From positions 1-64,000 of the forward strand of contig JACQPN010000015.1 in assembly GCA_016207515.1 (NCBI GenBank): a stretch of 64,000 nt of DNA, written 5' to 3'. Made by a program: the position numbers and the translations under genes. This stretch comes from Euryarchaeota archaeon (GTDB taxonomy: Archaea > Thermoplasmatota > SW-10-69-26 > JACQPN01). Under the pieces are notes generated by a model. That model made no database searches. It saw nothing but the letters and a program-made list of their open reading frames with translations, and was not told the origin of the DNA. Shown here piece by piece: positions 32,557-42,346 of the stretch; the stretch's first letter is position 1; every line of letters starts with the position of its first letter.

Positions 32557-34773
32557 TTAGGTGCGGCGGCGGCGCGCGAGGAGCGCTATGGCGATGGCGC
32601 CCGCGAGCATCGCTCCGGTCTCGAACCCGGGCGTGTTGTTCGCCTCCTCTTCGGCGGCGATCGCTTGGGCCGTGATGTTCTCCCGGTCGAAGAACACCTC
32701 TTCGGGCACTTTGACGCCGGTGGTCACGATGGTCGTCGTGAGGAGACTCGCTTTGAACGCCTTGTCCGAGCCGCTCGTCGCATTCACCCGTATCTTGCCG
32801 ATCTCGCCGTCCTTCGCATCGGAGGGCGGCGTCACGGAGAGCGCGAAGTTGGCGCTTTCGCCGGGCCCGAGGTTGAAGTCTGCAGCCGGGACCACTTTCC
32901 CAAGCCACGCTGCCGTCTCGGGGAACGCTTCGATGTGGACAGTGTCGTTACGCTCGCCCTCGTTCACCACGGTGAGGTAGTAAAGAGTGGAGTTTCCGGG
33001 GTTCGCGTACTTCTCGAGCCCGACGTTCTTGTCATAGTCGAGCGTTATCAACGCCGACGTGAGTTGCGGGATGACGACCTCGCCGCGTAGCACTGGAAGC
33101 TTGATCGCGCTCGAGCGCGGGACGAAGCTTGCGAACTGCTCGCCGGAGGTGCCTCCGATTATCCCGTTGGTCGCCGAGGCGCCTTCCAATTGGACTCGCG
33201 CGAGGACGCTCATGTACTTCGACCCTGCGGCGGGGAGCTTCTTGGTCGAGGAGGGTTTGAACTTGAAGACGAACTTCGTCTCGCCGCCGCCTACCGCCTG
33301 CGAATCGGTTCCCTGGCCTATGAGGAGGTTTCCGTAGTATAGCGCGAAGTCGACTCTCATCGTGCCCGGCACGGCCGTCGTGTAGGCGAGCGTCGCCTCC
33401 GCCTCCTTCTCGGGATCGAGAAGGAACGGGCCAGGTAGGGGCGCGTCCGAATACCGGCGGGTCGAGGATCCGCAGGGGCCTCCGAAGCAGATGCCCGCAT
33501 TGAAGGCGCTGGAGACGGGTTCGTCGGGGCTTCCATCGGACTTGAGCGGGTTCAGGTAGACCTCCGTGCCCGCCAGTCCAGTGGCTATGATCACGGGATC
33601 GAGGACCCCGCCCTGCGCCTCGTAGGGTCTGCTGTGGAAGTATAGCGTGTTCTCCTCGGGAGAGAGGGGCTTCACCGCGTAGAGTGCGATCTTGACGCGC
33701 CCGACCATGTCCTCGTCACCGACGACGGTGCCCGTGACGACGACACTTGCGGTGTCAAGGTGCTTGGTGCTCTTCGGCGGCTCGACAATGAGGGTGATGT
33801 TCCGGGAGCTTTGTGCCGGCATCACGACGCTGTCGACCGCGCGCACGTTCCAGTCCTTCTGGCTCGATTGCACGGTGATTGCCACGATCTTCTTCGCCGG
33901 CGCTTTGTTGACCACGGTGATCGGGATTGCGGTCGGTTCGCCGATGCGGACGGCTTGCGGTTGCGACCCGTCGTCCTCGAAACTCACTTGGCCGAAGGGT
34001 CCGAACTGGCTAGAGGAGGACGAGCGTCCGCTACCGGTCGTGAGGACGAGCATCGCGTTGGTCGTCGGGACGCCGAAGACGAAGCTCGCGTCGAACTTCC
34101 CGGTGTCGGGGGCCGCGTCGTTCGCGGGGATCGGCATCAGTTGGTTCGAGGTCGCCCGGAAATTGGCGATGGATTCCCCGCGCTTCGGCGTGGATTTCTG
34201 GCCGGAGGTCCCGATGAGCAGTTCTTTCGGCACCTTCACCGAGAGGGTGCTGGTCGCGAGTTCGACGCGAGCCGGCAGGTTCGCCTTGAAGTCGAAGCCG
34301 TCGTCGAAGTCGTCGGTGTCGTTACCTTGGAGCTTCGCCTCGTAGAGGCTGGCGAACGCGTCGGGTTCGGGAGTCGTCGATTGACAGCACTGGAAGGGCT
34401 GGTAGTTGAGGCCCACCCGGTACGTGTGGTCGCCGCTCGGGCCGTCGAAGTAGAGGGAGTAACTCGAAGAGATGAAGACACTATGGGTGGCGGTATCCAC
34501 CACAGCGTCGAGCTTGTTCAACGCCAGCGAGATGTCGAAAGCCCGGTCGGTCTCGTTGTGGATCTTGAAGCCGACGATGTCCACGTTGTCCGTAAGCGCG
34601 CTTTGCGGCAGCGCCGTCCCGTCGTTCCCGCCGAAAGACGTCGTGTCGCCCGGCCGATCCGTGAAGTTGAGAACTCCGTCCTCGCCGGGCTTCGCGGCGG
34701 CAAAGTGCACCGCCGATAGAATGAGCGATCCTGCCATCAGAGCCGTGATCAACGTCCTAGCCTGTCCGTTCAT
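32557..34773 (-). CDS. Large PGF-CTERM-anchored surface protein
   Basis: A 738-residue exported protein. Signal peptide at 1-27 (LITALMAGSLILSAVHFAAA). The ectodomain is a series of beta-sandwich repeats, with acidic low-complexity stretches and NxT/S sequons. The C terminus reads NNTPGFETGAMLAGAIAIALLARRRRT: PGF, one helix and an Arg cluster, the archaeosortase (PGF-CTERM) signal that directs cleavage and lipid attachment. An NPG/CARDB-like segment with LGPGESANFALSVTPP precedes the tail. The ATG overlaps the end of the upstream lipoprotein gene (ATGA). It probably forms part of the cell surface with that lipoprotein. Confidence 0.85.
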   Translation of the reverse strand: MNGQARTLITALMAGSLILSAVHFAAAKPGEDGVLNFTDRPGDTTSFGGNDGTALPQSALTDNVDIVGFKIHNETDRAFDISLALNKLDAVVDTATHSVFISSSYSLYFDGPSGDHTYRVGLNYQPFQCCQSTTPEPDAFASLYEAKLQGNDTDDFDDGFDFKANLPARVELATSTLSVKVPKELLIGTSGQKSTPKRGESIANFRATSNQLMPIPANDAAPDTGKFDASFVFGVPTTNAMLVLTTGSGRSSSSSQFGPFGQVSFEDDGSQPQAVRIGEPTAIPITVVNKAPAKKIVAITVQSSQKDWNVRAVDSVVMPAQSSRNITLIVEPPKSTKHLDTASVVVTGTVVGDEDMVGRVKIALYAVKPLSPEENTLYFHSRPYEAQGGVLDPVIIATGLAGTEVYLNPLKSDGSPDEPVSSAFNAGICFGGPCGSSTRRYSDAPLPGPFLLDPEKEAEATLAYTTAVPGTMRVDFALYYGNLLIGQGTDSQAVGGGETKFVFKFKPSSTKKLPAAGSKYMSVLARVQLEGASATNGIIGGTSGEQFASFVPRSSAIKLPVLRGEVVIPQLTSALITLDYDKNVGLEKYANPGNSTLYYLTVVNEGERNDTVHIEAFPETAAWLGKVVPAADFNLGPGESANFALSVTPPSDAKDGEIGKIRVNATSGSDKAFKASLLTTTIVTTGVKVPEEVFFDRENITAQAIAAEEEANNTPGFETGAMLAGAIAIALLARRRRT

Positions 34774-35885
34774 CCTTTCACAACCGTCGTCTCAATCGAA
34801 TAACTGCCCTTGAATTGTCCAAGATCGAGCACTTCCCCGGTCTGGGGCGTGACGCGGAAGCCCCATGCCGTGTGCTCGGCGTATGGCGAGTCGGCCATCC
34901 GCTCGTTCGCGGGGATGTTGTAAGTGCGCGTGTTGCCGCTCGTCGTCCCTCCGACGCCGGGCTGCCAGACGGTGGAGTCCGCTCCGTGAAACTGGAGGCC
35001 GAGCCCCACGGGTCCGGCGCCTTCCGCCTCCCACGTGAGTTTCACGACGACCATCTTAGTCTCTATGGGGACGATCGCATCGCGCGGCACCTTCACCTCT
35101 TTCGGTGCGGATAGGGCCGGCGTCGCCGCGCCGTCGAAGACACCGCTGTCCGTGAAGAGCTTGAAGGAGGTGCGGCCCACCCAGAAATCCGGGTGCGGGG
35201 GGCCGATGTACAGTTCGCCGCCGTTATGGGCCTTGACGGTGACGCGGATGCTTCCGTTCGCAAGCCCCACTTGTTCGGTGTATTGGGGGTCACCCAAGGC
35301 ATCGACCCGGAAGGCCCACTTCGACACGGCGTAATGCGGCAGGTCGGCCTGCGTCTCGGTGATCTTGATGGACCTTATGCCACCGTTTCTCACGGGGCCA
35401 AGGTCGTTGTAGACGGGAGAATCTGCCGCGTGGAAGGCGAGTCGAAGGCCCGTGATGGTGTTCGAGGCCCATGAGATGGTTATGTTCACCAGATCAGCGC
35501 CCGTGGGGACGATCTGGCCGTCCGGAAGGGAGAATTCGGCGTGGCCGAGGCTCACCTGTTGGCCCTGTACGCCTTCGAGAAGCGGCAAAAGCGTGAGGGG
35601 TACGTCGGCCGCCATTATCTCCATCTCGGAACGGCCGCCCCAGTAGTCGTGGTAGTGCGCCTTGTGCGTCTCGAAGTAGGCCGCGGCGGATTCGTTGATC
35701 TGTTGTTCGCGCTCTTCGACCTTCGTGAGTTCCTTCGGCTCGCCAGATTGCGATTGGAGGTTTCCCGTGCCAGGTTCGGTTCCGGGCGTGGGCGGCGCGC
35801 TCGTTTGGTCGCCGATGCAACCGGCTGCCATGACACCGAAAAGTAGCAATGCCACGATTGCCACGGCCTTCCTTCCCTCGCTCAT
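34770..35885 (-). CDS. Lipoprotein with internally duplicated beta domain
   Basis: 371 residues with lipobox MAAGC (Cys near residue 23) and a Pro/Thr-rich linker. The mature part contains two diverged copies of one domain: VNITISWASNTITGLRLAFH...SKWAFRV and VVKLTWEAEGAGPVGLGLQF...TAWGFRV, about 190 residues apart, each ending in strands with an IRVTVKAHNG or SYSIETTVVK pattern. No catalytic motif was recognised. The promoter is a TATA box (GATATATATAG near 35911) with a GGAGGT site 10-15 bases before the ATG. It leads a two-gene surface operon. Confidence 0.78.
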   Translation of the reverse strand: MSEGRKAVAIVALLLFGVMAAGCIGDQTSAPPTPGTEPGTGNLQSQSGEPKELTKVEEREQQINESAAAYFETHKAHYHDYWGGRSEMEIMAADVPLTLLPLLEGVQGQQVSLGHAEFSLPDGQIVPTGADLVNITISWASNTITGLRLAFHAADSPVYNDLGPVRNGGIRSIKITETQADLPHYAVSKWAFRVDALGDPQYTEQVGLANGSIRVTVKAHNGGELYIGPPHPDFWVGRTSFKLFTDSGVFDGAATPALSAPKEVKVPRDAIVPIETKMVVVKLTWEAEGAGPVGLGLQFHGADSTVWQPGVGGTTSGNTRTYNIPANERMADSPYAEHTAWGFRVTPQTGEVLDLGQFKGSYSIETTVVKG

Positions 35886-36165
35886 TGTCCGAACTACCTC
35901 CTTCGAGACTATATATATCGACTGGACTGGTCATTGAAATATTTTGAGGTCGCCGTGTTGACCAACTTTTGGTGAATGGCGCCTTGCCGCCTACGGAGTC
36001 CCTAGCTGTAATCGGTCGGTTTTCGATACGAAAAGGCATTCTTGGACAATTGTCGCTTTTTGGTGGCCTCGGCGTAACAAATCCGGTCTGAAACCTTGCC
36101 AACGCAACATGTCAACGCACGCCTCGCCGCGAGGGCCGCGCGTCGCGTTCGTCGGCGGACTTCAT
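35886..36165. other. Intergenic region with surface-operon promoter
   Basis: 280 bases. On the minus strand it carries a GGAGGT site and the TATA box near 35911-35921 for the lipoprotein gene. The remainder is comparatively AT-rich, with no coding frame, tRNA or strong hairpin that I can support. Confidence 0.5.
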
Positions 36166-36765
36166 TCACTCATCGCTACGCTTGCCGCCCGAGCGGAGGT
36201 AATCGACGAGCCCTGGCGTGATTATCACCTTCCCGTCCACGACGGGATACCCATATGGCAGGAACGTTGACGTCACCCCATCGTGGTCGATCTCGAGTTC
36301 GGTCGTGAACTCCAGGTCGGCGAGCCTTCCGCCCAACCGGATGTATTTCGCGGTGAAGACCGCCATGTCGATCGGAAGCTGGATCGGGCCGAGGTGACGC
36401 AAAGTGGCGTCCAATTTGCTTGTGACGAGGCGTCCGGTGCGGCCATCGAACGTCTCTGTGCCGAGGATGCCACCGACGACTACTGCGTCGTGCGTTTCGA
36501 AGTCTTCCGCCGACAATTCCTGCGCCGCCGTCGGGTCAAGCACCACGGCTTTCCTTCCCCTAAGGTGGACGCCGGCGTCTTCGGGGCGCACATTCGCGAG
36601 GCGCCGGAGACGGGAAGTCATCGCATCGCCATGGACACTCGTGAACGTCACGCGTCCAAGTCTTCCTTCGGACCAAAGGTCGACCGCGTGCACGTACTCG
36701 AGCTCAAGCCAGTGCGATAGCCGCAGCTCGCAATTCTCGATCACGAGCTCGATGGGGGCGTCCAT
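36166..36765 (-). CDS. SPOUT-fold methyltransferase of the DUF431/Sfm1 family
   Basis: 199 residues. The N terminus (VIENCELRLSHWLELEYVHA) and the core LDPTAAQELSAEDFETHDAVVVGGILG followed by GRTGRLVTSK and LGPIQLPIDMAVFTAKYI match the DUF431/Sfm1 pattern. The GGILG glycine turn would form part of the SPOUT trefoil knot that binds SAM. Yeast Sfm1 methylates an arginine of ribosomal protein uS3; archaeal members were once predicted RNA methyltransferases, so the substrate here is open. The ATG is about 26 bases after the TATA-like CTTAATAAC. Its stop region faces the surface operon. Confidence 0.8.
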   Translation of the reverse strand: MDAPIELVIENCELRLSHWLELEYVHAVDLWSEGRLGRVTFTSVHGDAMTSRLRRLANVRPEDAGVHLRGRKAVVLDPTAAQELSAEDFETHDAVVVGGILGTETFDGRTGRLVTSKLDATLRHLGPIQLPIDMAVFTAKYIRLGGRLADLEFTTELEIDHDGVTSTFLPYGYPVVDGKVIITPGLVDYLRSGGKRSDE

Positions 36766-36907
36766 CCCCGCTGAATTGGACGCGGGTTATTAAGGCGTGC
36801 CCGTCCGGTCGTTCGCCCCGGGCCGATGGCCGAGCGGGCCCCGGCACGGATCGGGGCCGCGGCAGCGAACGGTCTTCTTGCCGCGTCTGTCCGGCATTTC
36901 GCACCCG

Positions 36908-36968
36908 CTCGCCAGGATATCGCATCTTGGACTCTCGTGCGGACTCGCCGGGATATCGCATCCTGGAC
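36908..36968. repeat. Two 25-base direct repeats upstream of the UbiA gene
   Basis: CTCGCCRGGATATCGCATCY plus TGGAC occurs at 36908-36932 and 36944-36968, 36 bases apart, with two differences. The second copy ends 66 bases before the UbiA start. A repeated operator is possible. In one forward frame the copies would encode a 12-residue repeat, but that frame has no other protein-like features. Confidence 0.6.
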
Positions 36969-37033
36969 GGTACAACGGCTCTCCGCACTTTACGATACAA
37001 CAGTTTCTTAGGCCGCTCGTCCGATAAGGGCCC

Positions 37034-37909
37034 ATGGGAAAGACCGCGGCCGCGCGCTCCGGCGACTCGAAAGGATTGGCCTACCTCTACGAGATACGCC
37101 CGGTCCCGATGCTCGCAACACTTCTTGCCGCACTCCTTGGCGCACTTTATGCCGCAACCCCGGGCTCGTTGGACCTTACGCGTCTTCCCGTTTACCTCCT
37201 CGCCGTTGCCGCGGCCCTCTACTGCGGACACGCGTTGGACAGTCTGGTCGATTACCATCGCCGCGGCGAGACGAAATTCGTCTACATGGGATTCTTCGAA
37301 GACAGCGGAGGACTCCTCTCGGAGCGCGAATTGGCGGCCGCGGCGTTCGTCGCGTCGGCCATCTGGTTGATCGCGTCCCTCTCGCTTGCTCCCCCGGGGA
37401 GCGCCCTTTTCGCCGTCTCGTTCGCGGGGTTCGTGATCGCCGCGCTTTACAGCTTCGCGCTTGATCGTCACCCCGTGACCGTGAGCCTCGCCTATCCGGC
37501 CGGGACCGCGCTTGCGATGGTGGGCGGGTTCCTCCTGGCGGGCGGCACGGACGCGTTCGCAATCTTGGCCATCGCAGTACCAATATTCGTGTACCTCGTG
37601 GGCGGCAAGATCGTTTCCGACCAGATAGATTTCGAGGCCGATTCGGCGATCGCCAAACGGACGGTCGTCGTTGTCCTCGGCAGGGAGCGCGCCAAATGGT
37701 TCGGTTACTCCCTCTGTGTGGCGGCCCTGATCGTCGCGCTCGCATCCGCGGGCCTTGGGTACCTCCCGATGATATCCACGGCGGGTATCGCGGGCGCGTC
37801 GATCCTGCTCTTCACCAGTTTCCGGATGGAGGCGGCGAAGGGTGTGCTCGCCCTCGTTGCCGGGGGCTACGTGTTCCTCATTTCGACGATTGCGCCCCTC
37901 ATCTACTGA
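37034..37909 (+). CDS. UbiA-family prenyltransferase
   Basis: A 291-residue membrane enzyme with about eight or nine helices. The two Asp-rich loops that bind Mg-prenyl diphosphate are visible: HALDSLVDYHRRGE (about 70-83) and KIVSDQIDFEADSAIAKRT (about 194-212). UbiA members prenylate quinone precursors, or in archaea attach geranylgeranyl to glycerol phosphate (DGGGPS); the substrate cannot be decided from the sequence. The ATG lies at 37034. A long basic frame precedes it but is not protein-like. Upstream are two 25-base direct repeats. Confidence 0.87.
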   Translation: MGKTAAARSGDSKGLAYLYEIRPVPMLATLLAALLGALYAATPGSLDLTRLPVYLLAVAAALYCGHALDSLVDYHRRGETKFVYMGFFEDSGGLLSERELAAAAFVASAIWLIASLSLAPPGSALFAVSFAGFVIAALYSFALDRHPVTVSLAYPAGTALAMVGGFLLAGGTDAFAILAIAVPIFVYLVGGKIVSDQIDFEADSAIAKRTVVVVLGRERAKWFGYSLCVAALIVALASAGLGYLPMISTAGIAGASILLFTSFRMEAAKGVLALVAGGYVFLISTIAPLIY

Positions 37910-37973
37910 AGGGCTATCAATCGGGCGCCGCCCTCCAATAACATTTAAGTCGCAAGAGAGCCGCTATGAACCG

Positions 37974-39509
37974 ATGACGAGGGCAGGGAGCCCGTTTTTG
38001 TTCGTGGTCATGGTGGCAGGGCTCATGACGGCAGGGTGTGTGGCAAACCAGGAGCGCGAGACGCCGCTCATCGAGGACCTTCTCCCCGTCGCGGCCCCTT
38101 CGAGCGCCTTCACACCCGTGGCCGCGGATGGCATCGTCAAGCTCCGTTGCTTCCCCATAGGCGACAAGACGGGTTGCAATTTCGAAACGACCGTCTCGCC
38201 CGAGACGCGCCAAGGTAACGAGGTCACGGTCGCCGTGAACCCCAAAGACGCCGGGAACATCGTCGCGGGGGCGAAGGACTACACGCCCGACACGGCAGGC
38301 GAATGCGTCTGGGACGGCGTCTACTCGACGCACGACGCCGGAAAGACGTGGTCGAGCAAAAGCCTCCCCGGATCCCCATGGCTTCTTGTGAACGACGCCG
38401 GCAGCTTCGAACTCAACGAGATGAGCAACTACTGGTGCGCAACGGACCCCGTCGTCGCCTTCGGACCGGACGGCACCTTCTACTACGCCGTCATGGCGTA
38501 CCAGGGGGACCCCGTGACCGCCAGCAAGATCGGCAAGGACCAGACCGGCACGGGTGTGAACGACGTCGTCTTCAACCGCGTCGCCCAGGTGTGCGCGGTG
38601 TCGACGGACGGCGGCAAGACCTTCGATTCGTTCAACGTCATAGACGTCGGCTCCTTCCCCGTCAACTTTCACGACCGGCAGTGGATAACCGTCGACCAGT
38701 ACGATGGGTCTGTGCACGTCGCGTGGACCTCGGGCCTGGCGTTTGGCAACGTCGCCTACCGTTCGACCGACAAGTGCAAGACGTGGCAGGGACCCGTCCT
38801 CCTGGACGACCAGACGAACCCCCTTGGTCCCACCCCCGGGCAGCTCTTCATGTCCACGGGCCCCGCTAACGACGTGTGGATAAGCGGCCGCGCCGGAGAC
38901 GGCCCATACTTCTCAAAGAGCACCGACGGGGGCGCGACTTTCAGCCCCTGGAAGCGGGCGGTCGAGGCAGAGGACAAGGGCATGAACGCGACTTACAGGT
39001 CGGCGGGGCTCGGGTTCATCGCCGTCGATTCGTCCAAAGGCCCTCACTCGGGAAACGCCTACCTCGCGTTCGCGGACACTCGAAACGGCGACCGCGACAT
39101 GTTCTTGACGCGTTCCACCGACGGCGGGGCCTCGTGGAGCGAGCCGGTGAGGCTCAACGACGACGCCCTGGGGAACGGCGTGGACCAGTTCTTCCCCGCG
39201 ATAAGCGTGTCGCCCAAGGGAATCGTCGATGTCGCGTGGTACGACAGGCGAAACGGCGACAACTACCTTCTCGACCTCTACTACTCTTACAGCGACGACG
39301 GCGGCGCGACTTGGAGCCCGAACTTCCGCGTGACTGAGGTGAGTAGCGACCCCAAGTGGAGCATCCACCAGGCCGGGTTCGTGTTCATCGGCGACTACAT
39401 CGACATGGATTCATCGGTCGAAGGGGCCCACCCCGTATGGGTCGACACGAGGCACGAGAAGGCGGATGTCTTCGTGGCAAGCATCCTCCGGCCGATAGAC
39501 CCGAAATGA
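37974..39509 (+). CDS. BNR/sialidase-like beta-propeller lipoprotein
   Basis: 511 residues with lipobox MTAGC (Cys near residue 22). The mature protein carries repeated Asp-box-like turns (HDAGKTW, TDGGATF, TDGGASW, DDGGATW) that mark a beta-propeller. The segments VAVNPKDAGNIVAGAKDY and HQAGFVFIGDYIDMD recur in the secreted protein at 11924-13408, so these are paralogues. It is lipid-anchored outside the cell. Catalytic sialidase residues were not identified. The ATG is 30 bases after a TATA-like ACATTTAAG element. The frame runs back to 37842 but without a usable domain. Confidence 0.82.
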   Translation: MTRAGSPFLFVVMVAGLMTAGCVANQERETPLIEDLLPVAAPSSAFTPVAADGIVKLRCFPIGDKTGCNFETTVSPETRQGNEVTVAVNPKDAGNIVAGAKDYTPDTAGECVWDGVYSTHDAGKTWSSKSLPGSPWLLVNDAGSFELNEMSNYWCATDPVVAFGPDGTFYYAVMAYQGDPVTASKIGKDQTGTGVNDVVFNRVAQVCAVSTDGGKTFDSFNVIDVGSFPVNFHDRQWITVDQYDGSVHVAWTSGLAFGNVAYRSTDKCKTWQGPVLLDDQTNPLGPTPGQLFMSTGPANDVWISGRAGDGPYFSKSTDGGATFSPWKRAVEAEDKGMNATYRSAGLGFIAVDSSKGPHSGNAYLAFADTRNGDRDMFLTRSTDGGASWSEPVRLNDDALGNGVDQFFPAISVSPKGIVDVAWYDRRNGDNYLLDLYYSYSDDGGATWSPNFRVTEVSSDPKWSIHQAGFVFIGDYIDMDSSVEGAHPVWVDTRHEKADVFVASILRPIDPK

Positions 39510-39530
39510 GTCGGGACCCTGGCCGCGCCG

Positions 39531-40400
39531 TCAGACGGCGCGTTTCACGAGGACAGCGACGTCGGTCGGGAACCTCGCGACCTCGACGCCCGCCTTCTTG
39601 AAGGCGTCCATCTTGGATTGGGCCGTCCCCATTCCGCGGCTGACGATCGCGCCGGCGTGCCCCATCCGTTTTCCCTCCGGCGCGGTGCGGCCGGCGATAT
39701 AGGCGAAGACGGGCTTCTTCACGTGCTCCTCGACGAACCTCGCCGCTTCTTCCTCGGCCGTGCCGCCGATCTCGCCAACGAGTACAATGGCCTCCGTCTC
39801 CGGGTCGGCGTTGAACATGCGCAGAGCGTCGACGAAGGTGGTGCCGACCACGGGGTCGCCACCGAGGCCGATGCACGTGGATTGCCCGACGCCTGCCTCC
39901 GTCAGCGCGCTCACGATCTCGTAGGTCAACGTGCCGCTCCTTGACGCGATGCCGACGGAGCCCGGTTTGAAGATGTGGCCGGGAAGTATCCCGACTTTGG
40001 CCTTGTGGGCCGGGGACGCCGCGCCGGGACAGTTCGGCCCGATCACCGTCGCGCCCTTGTAGCGGGCGTAGTGGACGAACTCCATGCAATCGTGGACCGG
40101 GACGTGCTCGGTGATCACGATCACAGTCTTTAGCCCGGCATCGAGTGCTTCGAAGACCGCGTCCTTGGTGAACGCCGCCGGGACGAATACCAATGACGTG
40201 TTCGCTCCGGTCTTTGCGACCGCCTCGGCGCAGCTTTCAAAAACGGGCACCGAGTGGACGGATTGGCCCGACTTCCCCGGAGTCACTCCCGCGACGACCT
40301 TGGTGCCGAACTGAAGCATCGCGCCTATGTGGAAAGTGCCCTGATGGCCCGTGGCGCCTTGGACGAGGACCTTCGTGTTCCCGTCGAGGACGATTGCCAT
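39531..40400 (-). CDS. sucD: Succinyl-CoA synthetase alpha subunit
   Basis: A 289-residue alpha subunit. The CoA-binding fold starts at [13 protein letters not shown], and the phosphohistidine lies in [15 protein letters not shown] (about 246-260). [11 protein letters not shown] and [15 protein letters not shown] match the family. With SucC it converts succinyl-CoA to succinate with substrate-level ATP or GTP formation; archaeal relatives also include ADP-forming acetyl-CoA synthetases, but those are larger and fused. It overlaps the sucC stop. A GC-rich hairpin (39523-39541) covers its 3' end. Confidence 0.95.
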   Translation of the reverse strand: MAIVLDGNTKVLVQGATGHQGTFHIGAMLQFGTKVVAGVTPGKSGQSVHSVPVFESCAEAVAKTGANTSLVFVPAAFTKDAVFEALDAGLKTVIVITEHVPVHDCMEFVHYARYKGATVIGPNCPGAASPAHKAKVGILPGHIFKPGSVGIASRSGTLTYEIVSALTEAGVGQSTCIGLGGDPVVGTTFVDALRMFNADPETEAIVLVGEIGGTAEEEAARFVEEHVKKPVFAYIAGRTAPEGKRMGHAGAIVSRGMGTAQSKMDAFKKAGVEVARFPTDVAVLVKRAV

Positions 40401-41551
40401 CAGATCGGCCTCCGCGCACTTTCCCGTGGATGGCTTCTCGTCCTTTCCGTGTCGACGGTGAGTTTCGCCGCCGCTTGGAGGGTGTCGGCAGAGAGGAGGC
40501 CTGCGTGTTGCAGTATCTCCTTTGCCTCCTTCTCGTTCGTGCCTTTGATGCGCGTCACTATCGGGAAGGCGATGGTCTCCGTGTCGAGCACCATCTTCAC
40601 ACCCTTGGCCACCGTGTCGGATTTGGTGATTCCGCCGAAGAGGTTGAGGAGCATCACACTCGGGTCGGCTTTGCGCATGAGGAGGAACGCTTCGCGCACT
40701 TTCTCGGGGTTGTCCGTGCCGCCGAGGTCGAGAAAGACCCCCGCTTTCCCGCCGAATTCGTTCAACGCGTCGAGAGTCGCCATCGTGAGGCCAGCCCCGT
40801 TCGCGATGACGCCGATCCTCCCGTCGAGCTGGATGAACGCGATCCCCTTCTCCCGGGCCTCCTCCTCCAAGGGCGTGAGTTCCTCGTCCGGTTGGTCGAA
40901 TTCCTGGTGGCGAAAGAGCGCGCCGTCATCCAAGATCACCTTGCTATCCGCCGCGACGACACGACCGTCCTTCGTGAGGGCCAGCGGGTTTATCTCGAGG
41001 AGCTCGGCGTCCATGGCCTTGAAAGCAGAATATAGCTTGGAGAATATGGCGCCCAGTTGCTTCTGCACGTCGGCGGGGAGTCCCGTTCCGGCAAGTAGCG
41101 TCCGCGTGTGGAACCCCGAGTATCCGGAAACGGGGTTGACGGTCACCTTCCGGATCTTGTCGTCGGGCACCGACTCTATCTCGACGCCGCCCTCGGTGGA
41201 GAACATGAAGAGCGTGGAACGCGTCGAACGGTCGACCAGCACGCCCGCATAGAACTCCCGTTCGAAAGCGAGCTTCTCGACGACGAAGACCTTCTTCACG
41301 ACGAGTCCCTTGATGGACATCCCGAGGACCGCTTTCACTGCCTCGAGGCCTTCTTCGAAGTTGGCCGCGAACCGTATCCCGCCCGCTTTCCCACGGCCGC
41401 CGACCAAGACCTGCGCCTTGATGACCAATGGGAACTTCAAGGACGGTCTCAACGCCTCGAACTCCTCGGGTCTCGATATGACGAATCCCGCGGGCGTCGG
41501 GATCGCATGCTTGGCGAACACCTCGCGGCCCTGATATTCGAATAGCTTCAT
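40400..41551 (-). CDS. sucC: Succinyl-CoA synthetase beta subunit
   Basis: A 383-residue ATP-grasp subunit. Homology starts at [20 protein letters not shown], so the ATG at 41551 is used. ATP-grasp signatures are [15 protein letters not shown] (nucleotide) and the ALDKRG-like region [21 protein letters not shown]. The C-terminal [16 protein letters not shown] is the usual alpha-subunit interface. It acts with SucD in the citric acid cycle. A TATA-like ACTTATATT lies about 33 bases upstream. The stop and sucD start overlap as TGATG, so translation is coupled. Confidence 0.96.
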   Translation of the reverse strand: MKLFEYQGREVFAKHAIPTPAGFVISRPEEFEALRPSLKFPLVIKAQVLVGGRGKAGGIRFAANFEEGLEAVKAVLGMSIKGLVVKKVFVVEKLAFEREFYAGVLVDRSTRSTLFMFSTEGGVEIESVPDDKIRKVTVNPVSGYSGFHTRTLLAGTGLPADVQKQLGAIFSKLYSAFKAMDAELLEINPLALTKDGRVVAADSKVILDDGALFRHQEFDQPDEELTPLEEEAREKGIAFIQLDGRIGVIANGAGLTMATLDALNEFGGKAGVFLDLGGTDNPEKVREAFLLMRKADPSVMLLNLFGGITKSDTVAKGVKMVLDTETIAFPIVTRIKGTNEKEAKEILQHAGLLSADTLQAAAKLTVDTERTRSHPRESARRPI

Positions 41552-41791
41552 CGGTCTCGTTCGCGCGAAAGCGGTGCCCCTCAATATAAGTTGTGCGCGC
41601 CCTGGGCGGCCCGCACCTTCGAGCGCAAAAACGCGGCTCGACCTCCAGGAAAGACCCGGTCATGGCCTCCAAGGGCACCCGCGCGGGCCCACGCACCCTC
41701 GCCAAAGGGAGGCGTCGCGCGTCACAGGTGCCCCCGTGGGGCCCCCTCTGGCACGCGCTCGCCTTATGGGACGGTACTGCCATGTCGCCGC

Positions 41792-42346
41792 GTGCCGCCA
41801 CCGGAGGGCGCCGACGCGACGATCGTCTCTTCCTATCCAGTGCGAGCACGGGTCAAGTGGTTTCTCGACGGGCCGTCCGTGGTCGCGGTGGTGCCGCGAG
41901 CTCCCGCGGGGTTTTTCTCGATCTTGCCGCGACTCCTTGGGTCTCCGCGGACCATCCAGGTCAGGCTCGACGGTTGGGGCCGGGACGTGTGGTTCGAAGC
42001 GTCAGGAGAACGGCCCGCACGCGACATCGCGATGGCTCTCGCCGCGCGCGAGGCGAGTCCCAAGCCTCCAAGCGGGGAAAACGTCAAAGACATGGAAAGA
42101 CGCCTGTCGATGTTCCTCGCGGGCCTTTCCAAGGCGGGGGCGGTCATCCTCTTGGCAGGCCCTTCGCATGCGGCGGACGAGGAAGTGCCGTTTGCGGATC
42201 TTTCGAGCGCCTCGTGTCGACGCTGCGGGCGCACGACGTTGGTCTACGAGCCGGCGCGGAACTTCGCTTGTCCGACTTGCGCGGCCCGGATCAGGGTGAA
42301 GGTGAGCGAGACAGGGGCGTCCACGCGGGGGACTGCGGGGCCATGA
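41792..42346 (+). CDS. Conserved archaeal protein with C-terminal zinc ribbon
   Basis: 184 residues. The N-terminal part contains beta strands (VKWFLDGPSVVAVVPRAPAGFF, then RTIQVRLDGWGRDVWF), a long amphipathic helix follows, and the C terminus has four cysteines (CRRC and CPTC, about 136-160) typical of a zinc ribbon. No enzyme motif was recognised. The GTG start at 41792 is supported by CCTTATGG about 28 bases upstream; the frame is open back to 41591 but becomes basic and non-domain-like. It overlaps the next small zinc-ribbon gene (ATGA). Confidence 0.65.
   Translation: MPPPEGADATIVSSYPVRARVKWFLDGPSVVAVVPRAPAGFFSILPRLLGSPRTIQVRLDGWGRDVWFEASGERPARDIAMALAAREASPKPPSGENVKDMERRLSMFLAGLSKAGAVILLAGPSHAADEEVPFADLSSASCRRCGRTTLVYEPARNFACPTCAARIRVKVSETGASTRGTAGP

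Noticed and set aside
36815-36870. GCCCCG...CGGGGC text with GCCGATGGCCGAGCGG, reminiscent of a tRNA-Leu/Ser 5' half
   Set aside because: No T-arm (TTCRANY) lies within 90 bases downstream. It is best explained as a GC-rich inverted repeat.
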